The position numbers and the translations under genes are program-made. 27,496 nucleotides of DNA from Caryophanales bacterium UBA3668 (GTDB taxonomy: Bacteria > Bacillota_I > Bacilli_A > RFN20 > CAG-826): the NCBI GenBank assembly GCA_002373085.1, contig DFJP01000101.1, positions 1-27,496 on the forward strand. Reading direction: 5' to 3'. The notes beneath the pieces are model-generated. The model was given only the letters and a program-made list of their open reading frames with translations. It was not told where the DNA came from and ran no database searches. Below, piece after piece: positions 15,532 through 23,372 of this stretch (positions are counted from its first letter, which is position 1; each line of letters begins with the position of its first letter).

Positions 15532-16401
15532 TTAGAAAGCAAACCATTCTATAACACTGGCGACATATCCAAAGATAATTGATGAAGCAAAGCATATTCC
15601 AATAATGAGGAAAGTATACTTTAAGGTTCTTCTATTTTTTAATAAGACCATCATTCCAATTCCAGCGTTCATTAATAGGCCTGCTAATAATGCACCGAAA
15701 GGAAGAGAACTACTGATATATAACTCAGAAATAAGAACACTACTAACACAGTTAGGAATCATACCAATAATCGTTGCAAATAAAGGCGATAAGTAGCGAT
15801 TAGAGACGATGAAGTCTGCAAAAGCGTCTTCTCCTACATAAGCGATTAATAAACCTAAACTTAAGTTAATAACAAAGACGAAGGCAAAAATCTCTAAGGA
15901 GTGGATTAATGGATGAATTAAATGCTTATGAATCTTAACGTGCTCATGATGATGCGGTTCACATGTCACATCGTGAAGTTCTTCTTTTGGTTCATTAATC
16001 TCTTGTTTTTTAAAGACTAAGTCTACTAAGAAACCAATCGCAAAACCAATCACAAATTTAGAAGCAATTAATGGTAAAACCATTATTGTCTTTTCGCTTG
16101 GTCTTGTTAAAAGAATAATTAACGCTTCATCACTACAGCTAAGAAAGACTGCGATTAATGTTCCAATCGTGATGTATTTGCCAATATATAAATCCGCGGC
16201 AAGAACGCTTGTGCCACATTGAGGAATAATTCCAAAAATTGATCCAAATATTGGAGCAGCTTTTCTATTCTTAGTTAAGAATTTAGAGAGCTTATCTTCT
16301 ATAAAAGATAAAAGGACATGGAATATAAAGACGAAGGCTAATACAAGCCCACTATCTTTTAAAGCATCTAACAATACATCAATAACTGTTTCCCAAGTCA
16401 T
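15532..16401 (-). CDS. Putative heavy-metal/manganese exporter (ArsP_2-type permease)
   Basis: This 289-residue polytopic membrane protein matches the PF11449-type family, annotated as putative manganese or arsenic efflux permease. It is built as two halves with related motifs: FGSIFGIIPQCGTSVLAADLYIG (about 51-73) and ATIIGMIPNCVSSVLISELYIS near 210-231. Each has a Pro-x-Cys in a membrane helix that probably lines the transport path. A His-rich cytoplasmic or external loop (CEPHHHEHVKIHKH, around 145-160) joins the halves and could bind metal. No yybP-ykoY manganese riboswitch is visible upstream; only 46 nt separate it from the MATE gene, so they are likely one operon. The ion is inferred from the family only. 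Confidence 0.8.
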   Translation of the reverse strand: MTWETVIDVLLDALKDSGLVLAFVFIFHVLLSFIEDKLSKFLTKNRKAAPIFGSIFGIIPQCGTSVLAADLYIGKYITIGTLIAVFLSCSDEALIILLTRPSEKTIMVLPLIASKFVIGFAIGFLVDLVFKKQEINEPKEELHDVTCEPHHHEHVKIHKHLIHPLIHSLEIFAFVFVINLSLGLLIAYVGEDAFADFIVSNRYLSPLFATIIGMIPNCVSSVLISELYISSSLPFGALLAGLLMNAGIGMMVLLKNRRTLKYTFLIIGICFASSIIFGYVASVIEWFAF

Positions 16402-16447
16402 ACCTACACTATTTTATTTATTTTTGTGATTTTGTCGAGTGAAATGA

Positions 16448-17794
16448 TTAATAACCATATTTCTTTTTATTAATTAAAAGAAAGCCAACACACATCAAGA
16501 AGGACATAATCTCCCCTGTAACAATCGCCCACCACAAACTATTGCTTGAGAAAATAAGTGGCAAAATAAAGGCAAAAGCGACTTGGAAGATAAGAGTTCT
16601 CGAAATAGAACAAACCGCTGAGATTGTTCCATTATTCAAAGCGGTAAAGAAGCTAGAAATATAAATAGAGAAGTCAACTACTAAGTAGACAATCGAATAC
16701 ACTCTAATCGCATATAGGGTTAAATCCGCTAAAGAATCATCTCCGTTAGAGAATAATTTGGATAAAGGTACCGCAGTAACAATTGAGAAAATAATCATGA
16801 TGATGCTAGTAATGCCAATAACCATCATACTCTTAGTCAAGATGTTATGAAGCTCTTCTTTGTTTTTTGCGCCATAGTTATATCCAACTGCAGGAGCCAT
16901 TCCTAAGGAATAACCAATAAAGATTGATAAGAAGACAAAGGAGACATACATAATAACTCCATAAGCGATGATTCCGTTTTGTCCATAGGCTTTTAATAAT
17001 TGGGCGTTATAAACAATAGAGACAACACTCATAGAGGTGTTACCAACAAATTCACTCATTCCGTTATAAGCAGATCGACCAATAATTTTAAAATCAACAT
17101 CGGTTTTACCAAGGCAAATAATTCCGTCTCTTTTGAAGATGAAATATAGTAAAGGACCAGCTCCACCAACAACATATCCCATGACGGTGGCAATCGCGGC
17201 TCCAGTTACTCCCATCCTTAATCCAGCAATAAGTAAAGCGTCTAAAACCATATTGGTAACACCCGCAGAAACCGTAAAGAGAAAGCCTAATTTTCCTTTT
17301 TCTGCCACTAAAAAGAAAGACTGGAAAACATTTTGGAGCATAAACACTACTTGACCACTGATAAGGATTTTTCCATATAAAACCGCATCAGAAATCATCT
17401 TTTCGGTCGCGTCAATAGAGATACTGGCCATCGCTTTTACAATTGGCTCAATTAGGAAATAACCACCAATAGAGAAAATGACACCAAAGGCAATAGTTGC
17501 GTAGACAATTAAAGAGAATGACTTATTCGCTTTCTCGTGGTTCTTTTCTCCTAATAATTTAGAAACATAAGCTGTTCCTCCTGTGCCCATCATGAATCCG
17601 ATAGAACCGATAATCATGATAAATGGAAAAACAAGGTTAACAGCGGCGAAAGCATCTCCACCTTCAGTAAAGTTAGCAATAAAAACTCCATCGACAATTG
17701 AATAGAGGGATATAAAAACCATCATGACAATCGGAAACGCTGTCATTCTTAATATTTTTGAATATGTAAAGTGGTCGCTAATATGAACTTTCAT
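16448..17794 (-). CDS. MATE-family multidrug/metabolite efflux transporter
   Basis: This protein of about 448 residues has twelve predicted membrane helices. The N-terminal pattern FPIVMMVFISLYSIVDGVFIA and the following GGDAFAAVNLVFPF are typical of MATE exporters of the DinF/NorM type, and GMGVTGAAIATVMGYVVGG-like segments recur in both halves. These proteins export organic cations and drugs in exchange for sodium or protons. I chose the ATG at 17794 because the DHFTYSKILRMTAFP start matches the family; 15 more codons are open upstream. No ribosome site precedes it. TATAAT lies 9 nt before the ATG, so the message is nearly leaderless. The substrate is unknown. Confidence 0.88.
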   Translation of the reverse strand: MKVHISDHFTYSKILRMTAFPIVMMVFISLYSIVDGVFIANFTEGGDAFAAVNLVFPFIMIIGSIGFMMGTGGTAYVSKLLGEKNHEKANKSFSLIVYATIAFGVIFSIGGYFLIEPIVKAMASISIDATEKMISDAVLYGKILISGQVVFMLQNVFQSFFLVAEKGKLGFLFTVSAGVTNMVLDALLIAGLRMGVTGAAIATVMGYVVGGAGPLLYFIFKRDGIICLGKTDVDFKIIGRSAYNGMSEFVGNTSMSVVSIVYNAQLLKAYGQNGIIAYGVIMYVSFVFLSIFIGYSLGMAPAVGYNYGAKNKEELHNILTKSMMVIGITSIIMIIFSIVTAVPLSKLFSNGDDSLADLTLYAIRVYSIVYLVVDFSIYISSFFTALNNGTISAVCSISRTLIFQVAFAFILPLIFSSNSLWWAIVTGEIMSFLMCVGFLLINKKKYGY

Positions 17795-17803
17795 ACTTAC
17801 GTG

Positions 17804-17823
17804 ATTATACACACATATAATGT
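17804..17823 (-). promoter_or_regulatory. MATE gene -10 with overlapping palindrome
   Basis: Minus-strand TATAAT lies 9 nt upstream of the ATG at 17794, with a TTTATA -35 at 17-nt spacing. The spacer holds the inverted repeat CACAT-TAT-ATGTG, a likely repressor site that would sense an exported compound. Confidence 0.5.
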
Positions 17824-17896
17824 GAATATAAATACGCAAATATAAATTTATGTGTACGTATTTGTATGTTAAAATTAATAAAAGGTGGTTAAAAAT

Positions 17897-18259
17897 ATGA
17901 AAACATTCGGAAACATTCTATGGCTCATTTTTGGTGGGTTTATTGCTGGAATAGTAGCCTTTATTGAAGGCGTAGTTCTTTGCTGCACTATTATCTTTAT
18001 TCCAGTCGGCTTACAAATGTTCAAAATTGGTAAATTCTTCTTCTGGCCAATGGGAAAACAAGTCGTTGCAGTTAACCCAAGCGGATTTAAAACATTCATT
18101 AACATTCTTTGGGCTATCTTATTCGGCTGGGAACATTTCTTAGCCTATGCCGTAGTTGGCTTAATCTTATGCATCACTATTATTGGTATCCCATTTGGAA
18201 AACAATACTTCAAATTAGCGATGTTTATCATCACTCCATTAGGACACGATTTCCAATAA
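17897..18259 (+). CDS. YccF-type inner-membrane domain protein (DUF307)
   Basis: This 120-residue protein consists of two copies of the YccF domain in tandem. Each begins with a NILW helix: FGNILWLIFGGFIAGIV at the start and FINILWAILFGWEHFLAY in the middle. Each is followed by a hydrophobic helix with the conserved IP-G motif (IFIPVGLQMFKIGKF and IIGIPFGKQYFKLA) and ends in a P(M/L)G segment (FWPMGKQV, ITPLGHDF). The function of the family is not established. The start at 17897 has AGGTGG 8 nt upstream, better than the GTG four codons earlier, which lies in that site. It is one of only two complete plus-strand genes and sits divergent to the MATE gene. Confidence 0.88.
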   Translation: MKTFGNILWLIFGGFIAGIVAFIEGVVLCCTIIFIPVGLQMFKIGKFFFWPMGKQVVAVNPSGFKTFINILWAILFGWEHFLAYAVVGLILCITIIGIPFGKQYFKLAMFIITPLGHDFQ

Positions 18260-18280
18260 TCTCTATATAAAATAAAAATG

Positions 18281-18307
18281 GCATCACTTATTGTGATGTC
18301 TTTTTTT
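18281..18307. terminator. Bidirectional terminator after yccF-like gene
   Basis: GCATCAC-TTATT-GTGATGT is followed by a run of seven Ts on the plus strand. On the minus strand the same hairpin is followed by ATTTTTATTTT, although the permease gene stop at 18309 lies directly beside it. Confidence 0.8.
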
Positions 18308-18308
18308 G

Positions 18309-18929
18309 TTATTCTTTGTTTCTAAGTTTTTTGATTCTTAGATGTAATTCTTTCTTAAAGTCTTCAAATCGTAAATCTTGAAGTTCTTTGAATTCTTTTA
18401 ATCTGGTCGCTAAATGGATAGAGTAAGCAAAATCAACAATCATCATTCCAATTACCGCCCCGATGAAATAAGTGTAGATGAGGTTTTCACTAATCCAGCT
18501 GATTCCCTGAACGAGGAATGGGTTAACAAAGAAATAATATAAAGAACCAACTAAAACCCAAATCAAAGAATATAACGGGCAGATAATACCCATGATATTG
18601 CCTTTTTGGTTTGAATAGTCCCATAACTTAACTTTGAATCCTTTAATGAAAATAAGACCGGCAATTAATTCGATTAAAGTCATTCCTACTCCAATAAAAG
18701 CAATACGGGCAACAATATCCCAAATTTGTGAATTTATTCCTAGAGGAATATTACTAACTCCATAAAGTACAACTATTCCACTTCCATATATTGGAAGATA
18801 TGGACCAGTGAGGAAACCAGGATTCATCCATTTCTTTTGAGAAACAAATCTTCGATAGAATAATTCAATTATCCATCCTGCTAAGGATCCGACAACAAAT
18901 AATGTAGAAATAATAACTAAATACGTCAT
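18309..18929 (-). CDS. Putative ABC-transporter type IV membrane protein (CmpB family)
   Basis: This 206-residue membrane protein has about five helices and matches the CmpB-type family (PF06541), often called putative ABC transporter permease although no ATPase is next to it here. Recognisable segments are SLAGWIIELFYRRFV with the following KKWMNPGFLTGPYLPIYGSG, and GVGMTLIELIAGLIF in the middle. The C-terminus is basic (RIKKLRNKE). I chose the ATG at 18929 because it begins a membrane helix and AGGTG lies 5 nt upstream; the frame is open 41 codons further without any support. The biological role of the family is not known. Confidence 0.75.
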   Translation of the reverse strand: MTYLVIISTLFVVGSLAGWIIELFYRRFVSQKKWMNPGFLTGPYLPIYGSGIVVLYGVSNIPLGINSQIWDIVARIAFIGVGMTLIELIAGLIFIKGFKVKLWDYSNQKGNIMGIICPLYSLIWVLVGSLYYFFVNPFLVQGISWISENLIYTYFIGAVIGMMIVDFAYSIHLATRLKEFKELQDLRFEDFKKELHLRIKKLRNKE

Positions 18930-19077
18930 AGGCACACCTTTAATATTATACTCCGATATTTTGGAACTAAAACTCATCGTTAACGGAGTAACAGTTGAAG
19001 GAGACGAAGATTTAGATGGCAAAGAAGTGATTGCCTTAACTGGGGAAAGCACTGATAAAGCTTAATACTCATAACAA

Positions 19078-19112
19078 AAACATCTAGGAATGAAATCTTA
19101 GATGCTTTTATT
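19078..19112. terminator. Terminator of the HAD lipoprotein gene (minus) and possibly plus strand
   Basis: CATCTA and TAGATG arms enclose an internal loop and are flanked by an A run on the left and a T-rich run on the right, so it can end transcription in either direction. It lies about 10 nt past the stop at 19120. Confidence 0.6.
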
Positions 19113-19119
19113 TTTGACT

Positions 19120-20175
19120 TTAATCAAAGATGAAGTTTGTTTTAGTGACCCCTTCTCCATATATGGTTTTGAAGTCATCTTTCATAGAAATGATATTGTA
19201 ATTAGCTTCTTCCCACGCTTTTTTCCTTTTTGCGGTTTCCACTAAATCGACATGGTCTTCATCTTCATCATCTGCAATAAGCATAAATGCTTCGCTTCTA
19301 TATTTAGTGTTTCCTAAGCAATAATTGTGCATTGCGGAATCACCACTGCTATTTCCAAAAGATAAAACTGGAATTTTTCCTATTTCTTGAGTGATTTGCT
19401 TAACTTTGTTGGTCTTTAAATTTTTGATAATCAATTCGTCTGTTCGAACTAGGCTTTCTTCTGAACTCATTGTGTAATTAACTCCGTCTTGTTCTCCTTG
19501 ACCACTAGACTTTAAAGTAACATCCATTCCAATAACGCGATTAGCAGGGATACCAATTGATTCCACTAAAGAGCGACAAATAAAGCGGTCAGAGCCCGAA
19601 ACAACATAATATGTGAAATTATATGCTTCAAGGTATTTAAACACCTCTAGCATTGGTTTATAGAAGCTATTTGCATAAGTCATTCCACTAAAGCCGTTAG
19701 CGTTATTAGTAGCGTAAGCTTTAACATATTCATCAAATTCTTTTACGGTCATTCCAGCGTACGCTTTAGCGGCAGCAACCGCATGCTTAATATCAAAACC
19801 ATGCTCATCATCATATTTTGGTAAAGCAGTTCCATTTCTAACAAAGTCTCTAATGTTTTGAGCGGTTTCAACAACATATGGATCTTTATTCGTGTAAGTT
19901 GGATCATCTAATCCACGATACTCTAATAAGTTATATTCAAAATATGTTGGATATAGTTCACCAATAAAGGTTCCATCCATATCAAATGTCGCGATTCGAT
20001 CTTCAACTGGAATATAGTTTTTCGAATTTTTGTTTGTGACATCTACCATATAAGACACTAAAGTGTCTAAGGAATCACATTTATTCCATAGCTTAAAATA
20101 ATCAACTTTTTCTTTGCAGCTAGAAACTGTAAAGAGGATTGGCAACACCATCACCAATAACAATTTTCTTCTCAT
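19120..20175 (-). CDS. HAD-superfamily phosphatase, lipoprotein
   Basis: This 351-residue protein begins with a lipoprotein signal MRRKLLLVMVLPILFTVSSC and is therefore attached outside the membrane. The HAD fold is clear: motif I IATFDMDGTF (nucleophile Asp and the DGT), motif II VVSGSDR, and the acid motif FGNSSGDSAM. Between motif I and II a long cap insert (about 130 residues) carries the GLDDPTYTNKDPYVVE region. It is a phosphatase of small phosphorylated compounds or protein by family; extracellular HAD phosphatases may scavenge phosphate. The start at 20175 has GGAG 7 nt upstream; an ATG 24 nt earlier has no site. The upstream 20176-20312 region has no gene that I can support. Confidence 0.82.
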   Translation of the reverse strand: MRRKLLLVMVLPILFTVSSCKEKVDYFKLWNKCDSLDTLVSYMVDVTNKNSKNYIPVEDRIATFDMDGTFIGELYPTYFEYNLLEYRGLDDPTYTNKDPYVVETAQNIRDFVRNGTALPKYDDEHGFDIKHAVAAAKAYAGMTVKEFDEYVKAYATNNANGFSGMTYANSFYKPMLEVFKYLEAYNFTYYVVSGSDRFICRSLVESIGIPANRVIGMDVTLKSSGQGEQDGVNYTMSSEESLVRTDELIIKNLKTNKVKQITQEIGKIPVLSFGNSSGDSAMHNYCLGNTKYRSEAFMLIADDEDEDHVDLVETAKRKKAWEEANYNIISMKDDFKTIYGEGVTKTNFIFD

Positions 20176-20314
20176 AACACTTCTCCACACATTTCGCATT
20201 TATTGATGAGTAAAACAATCTACGCAGATGCTCAAGACTCTAAAATGCGTTTTTATAATAAAAATATATTATGGATATGAGCGGATTAAAACTGATAAAT
20301 AAAAGCCAAAATAG

Positions 20315-20337
20315 AAAGTAAGTCAGTGTCTTACTTT
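20315..20337 (-). terminator. Possible terminator of the acyltransferase gene
   Basis: An 8-bp stem AAAGTAAG / CTTACTTT with a 7-nt loop lies just after the stop at 20343. The following tail (CTATTTTGG) is only moderately T-rich, so it may be weak. Confidence 0.5.
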
Positions 20338-20342
20338 TAAAA

Positions 20343-21359
20343 CTATCTACCACCGAGGAATTTATAAACAGGGTGAGCAAACTTCTTAAGTAGATAAGTA
20401 ATCCCAATATCGATGATAAACGAAATAACAAACACCAAGAAGAAAAGTAATACGCAGTGGTAGTTAGAATCTAAAGCGATCCCTAATTGTAGTAATTCCT
20501 TAACACCACTAACGACAAATAGATGTGTAAAGAATATAAAGGCAGATGTTTTGAAAATATCTCGAACACTTTCTTTCTCAAATAACGAGGTCAATATGTC
20601 TAAAGAAAGCCACACCAGAATAGGAGAAACAAATCGATAGCAATAATAAGAATAATCTTCGTATTGAGTGTGCATAAACGCAAACACTATCGCTAACGAG
20701 ATGAAGACTACCATAGCAATGATAGAAATTAATCTAGAACGATATTTGTTCATGATTGGAATATTAAAATACGCTAGATATGAACCAATAAAGAACATGG
20801 GTATCCAAATTAATATCCCGCCATATTCTGGTCTAAAAAACATATAGACAAAGAATAAAATAGCAGGGATAAATATTGACCACTTTTTCAAATATTTGAA
20901 AACAAAATAAAGTAAAGGTGAGCAAACAAAGAACACAAGTAGAGGTCTAATAAACCATAAATGTGGACATTCGTTAGCGAGCAAAATATCAACGATCGCG
21001 GATTTAAAAGTAATTTCAATTGCTTCTCCTTTAATTAACGGATAAAAGACCTGCATGATAACAAAGGCCAATAAGCTCCAAAACAAATATGGAATAACTA
21101 AAGAAAAGAGTTTTTTCAAAAGCATTCTCGGATAATCTTTTAAAGTAAATTTAGAAAATAATAAGAAACCCGATATAACAAAGAAAGTTGGAACTGCAGC
21201 CTCCCCAATCACGAGAAATATTCTCTGAATAACATATGAAAAGTCATAGCCGATTAATTCTGGATTAAGTTGCTCTACATATGATGAATGAAGAACAATA
21301 ACAAAAACCGCCAAAACAAAAGTCACATAATAAATCTTGTTAGACAAAACTTTATTCAT
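20343..21359 (-). CDS. Acyltransferase family 3 membrane protein
   Basis: This 338-residue protein has about ten membrane helices and the N-terminal pattern of acyltransferase-3 (PF01757): an early His in the first helix (VIVLHSSYV, His about 24), GEAAVPTFFVISGFLLF in the second, and a basic loop YPRMLLKKLFSLVIPYLFWS. Members O-acetylate or acylate surface sugars such as peptidoglycan, exopolysaccharide and lipids. No glycan cluster is adjacent, so the acceptor is unknown. A consensus-like -10 (TAAAAT) lies 8 nt before the ATG and no ribosome site exists, so the message is probably leaderless. A perfect 16-bp palindrome overlaps its -35. Confidence 0.85.
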   Translation of the reverse strand: MNKVLSNKIYYVTFVLAVFVIVLHSSYVEQLNPELIGYDFSYVIQRIFLVIGEAAVPTFFVISGFLLFSKFTLKDYPRMLLKKLFSLVIPYLFWSLLAFVIMQVFYPLIKGEAIEITFKSAIVDILLANECPHLWFIRPLLVFFVCSPLLYFVFKYLKKWSIFIPAILFFVYMFFRPEYGGILIWIPMFFIGSYLAYFNIPIMNKYRSRLISIIAMVVFISLAIVFAFMHTQYEDYSYYCYRFVSPILVWLSLDILTSLFEKESVRDIFKTSAFIFFTHLFVVSGVKELLQLGIALDSNYHCVLLFFLVFVISFIIDIGITYLLKKFAHPVYKFLGGR

Positions 21360-21367
21360 TGATATAA

Positions 21368-21397
21368 ATTTTACTTTATTTGTTGCTTTAAAGCAAC
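21368..21397 (-). promoter_or_regulatory. Acyltransferase promoter with perfect 16-bp palindrome
   Basis: TTGCTT (21396-21391), a 17-nt spacer and TAAAAT (21373-21368) on the minus strand. The -35 lies inside GTTGCTTTAAAGCAAC (21382-21397), a perfect palindrome that could be a repressor site. Confidence 0.5.
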
Positions 21398-21413
21398 ACG
21401 CCTGGTTACAAAG

Positions 21414-21447
21414 AAAAAAGACTGATACATTGTATCAATCATTTTTT
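21414..21447 (-). terminator. Terminator of the two-component operon
   Basis: Minus strand: a short stem around TGATAC / GTATCA with a 3-nt loop, followed by AGTCTTTTTT. It is placed 15 nt after the histidine kinase stop and has A and T runs on both sides. Confidence 0.65.
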
Positions 21448-21460
21448 TAAAAGCTTGCTA

Positions 21461-22666
21461 TTAGAAAGTAATAACAAAAGTAAGCGAGGTTATGTTTTTA
21501 TCTACTTTAATCGTTCCCTTATGAAGATTAACGATTTCTTTAGCGATTGATAAGCCTACTCCAGAGCCTTCTTTTTTATTAGATGGAGAACGATAGAATC
21601 TATCTAACATTTGTTTGATATCAACCTCATCATCTTTGTTGATTGTGTTAGAGAAACGGAATTCAATTTTGCCTTTAGAATTTTTTGAAACAACAAAATA
21701 GCTGCTCTTCATTTCTCCACCTGTGTACTTAAGCGAATTATCTAAGAAAATATAAATCAATTCATCTATCAAATATTTGTTTCCAAACATTGTGATGTTT
21801 CCAGTAACATTAGAAGAAAATTTGATATTTTCTTTTTTAAAGCTTGAAGAAAAGGCTTCAATTGCTTTATTACATACTTCATTAACAGAGAAATCTTCGA
21901 ATGGAAATCTACTCTTATCTTCCTCTTCAAGTTTAGAAAGAGTCACAAGTTGGTTAGTCATTTCATTTAATCGCAATAATTGATCTCTAATCGAATCACT
22001 CCATTCGTTTTTGCCACTATCCATCTCAATAAGATCTAAATCTGCAGAGATAATAGTCAGAGGAGTTTTTAATTCATGCGAAGCATTAGTAATAAATCTC
22101 TTTTGATTTTTATAAGCTTCTTCTGCAGGTTTAAAAACAATATTAGATCCTAAAATAACTAACCCCGCAAACGCTAATAAGGCGCCTAAAGCAACTAATG
22201 ATGAAATGAGTAAATATTGATTAGCGCTATTAAGTTTTTCTCTGATATCGACAAAACCAACATATGTTAATCCATCATCTTTTGTGGATTTGCCGAAACG
22301 GAATGAGCCATGTTTTCCACCAGTAAGTTGATTGCTATACACTTTTGTGGCTAAATCTTTGCATTCTGTTTCACTAAGGATAAACATGTGTTTTGTGTTT
22401 GAAGCATTAATTGAACCATCTTGATTAAAAGAAACGATAAAATAATGCACTTCTCTTAATTCAACCTTGCCTCCAGGCTCTCCGCCAGGTCCTCCAGGAA
22501 CGACATCATCTGTGCCTTGTCTAATGACTTCACTCACAGCGGCAGTTGCATTATTCTCCGTAGTGACAAAGTTAGAGATATTAATCGAAGAGAAAGTAAC
22601 TGCCAAAACAATCAAGACTGACAGCATTGATATTAAAATAAAATTCCTTTTCAATTTTTTGATCAT
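21461..22666 (-). CDS. Membrane sensor histidine kinase
   Basis: This 401-residue protein has a first membrane helix (about 9-30), an extracytoplasmic sensor of about 120 residues, and a second helix (about 152-175). The cytoplasmic kinase follows: H box NASHELKTPLT (His 197), N box FLDNSLKYT (Asn 310) and G box EGSGVGLSIAKEIV. There is no HAMP domain that I can recognise. The sensor carries a Gly/Pro-rich stretch (PGGPGGEPGG, 57-66) similar in composition to one in the beta-helix lipoprotein encoded two genes upstream. The ATG overlaps the regulator stop by 4 nt (ATGA), so the two are translationally coupled. It is the last gene of the five-gene set; the ligand is likely an envelope state linked to that set. 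Confidence 0.92.
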   Translation of the reverse strand: MIKKLKRNFILISMLSVLIVLAVTFSSINISNFVTTENNATAAVSEVIRQGTDDVVPGGPGGEPGGKVELREVHYFIVSFNQDGSINASNTKHMFILSETECKDLATKVYSNQLTGGKHGSFRFGKSTKDDGLTYVGFVDIREKLNSANQYLLISSLVALGALLAFAGLVILGSNIVFKPAEEAYKNQKRFITNASHELKTPLTIISADLDLIEMDSGKNEWSDSIRDQLLRLNEMTNQLVTLSKLEEEDKSRFPFEDFSVNEVCNKAIEAFSSSFKKENIKFSSNVTGNITMFGNKYLIDELIYIFLDNSLKYTGGEMKSSYFVVSKNSKGKIEFRFSNTINKDDEVDIKQMLDRFYRSPSNKKEGSGVGLSIAKEIVNLHKGTIKVDKNITSLTFVITF

Positions 22667-23343
22667 TTTGTCTTCTCCAAATAATATCCTTGATACCTAA
22701 TTGATTTAATTTTTGTTTTTGAACCAATGGATTCCAATTTCTTTCTGAGATAAGAAATAAATACCCAAACATTTTCATTCGTGGAATATGATTCAATCTC
22801 CCACGCAGATCGAGTGATTTTATCTAAAGAAACGACATTTCCGTTACTATTTACTAAAAGTAACAAGATCATCATTTCTTTATTTGATAGTGACGCCATT
22901 TCTTTACCGCACTTAACAGTGAAATTGGTTTCATCGATAACTATATCGCCAAAAACAATCTCTTTCTTTTCTTCAATTGGAACAGCCTTTCTTCTTCCTA
23001 AAGCGCGAATTCTCGCTAGTAATTCTTCTGTTGAAAAAGGTTTTGGAAGATAATCATCAGCCCCTAAATCTAAACCAGTGATTTTATCTTCAATCGTACT
23101 TCTAGCGGTTAATAGGATAATTGGGGTTTGTATATTATCTTTTCTCGCTCTTCTTAAAACTTCTAAACCATCAATTTTCGGAAGCATAATATCAAGAATG
23201 ATGACATCGTATTGATATTCTTTTAAGCATATTAATGCTTCTTCACCATCAGAAGCGGAATCCACTAAATATGAGTTCCGCTTCAATAATGTGGTTAAAG
23301 CTTTATTTAATTGAGGATTATCTTCGACTAATAAAAGTTTCAT
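22663..23343 (-). CDS. OmpR/PhoB-family response regulator
   Basis: At 226 residues the length is normal. The receiver domain has the acidic pair in VEDN (7-8), the phospho-acceptor Asp 51 in IILDIMLP, the Thr in ILLTAR and Lys 101 in PKPF. The C-terminal winged helix (about 130-223) contains the typical SNKEMMILLLLVNS and VWVFISYLRKKLE segments; it binds DNA. It overlaps the kinase gene by 4 nt. The start at 23343 has no ribosome site, while TAAAAT lies 6 nt before the ATG. So the pair probably also has its own leaderless transcript in addition to read-through from the beta-helix gene. Confidence 0.93.
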   Translation of the reverse strand: MKLLLVEDNPQLNKALTTLLKRNSYLVDSASDGEEALICLKEYQYDVIILDIMLPKIDGLEVLRRARKDNIQTPIILLTARSTIEDKITGLDLGADDYLPKPFSTEELLARIRALGRRKAVPIEEKKEIVFGDIVIDETNFTVKCGKEMASLSNKEMMILLLLVNSNGNVVSLDKITRSAWEIESYSTNENVWVFISYLRKKLESIGSKTKIKSIRYQGYYLEKTK

Positions 23344-23372
23344 ATATGTATTTTAATATAATTCTTTCTTCT

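Noticed and set aside
16402..16447. yybP-ykoY manganese riboswitch before the metal exporter
   Set aside because: The gap is only 46 AT-rich nt with no such fold.
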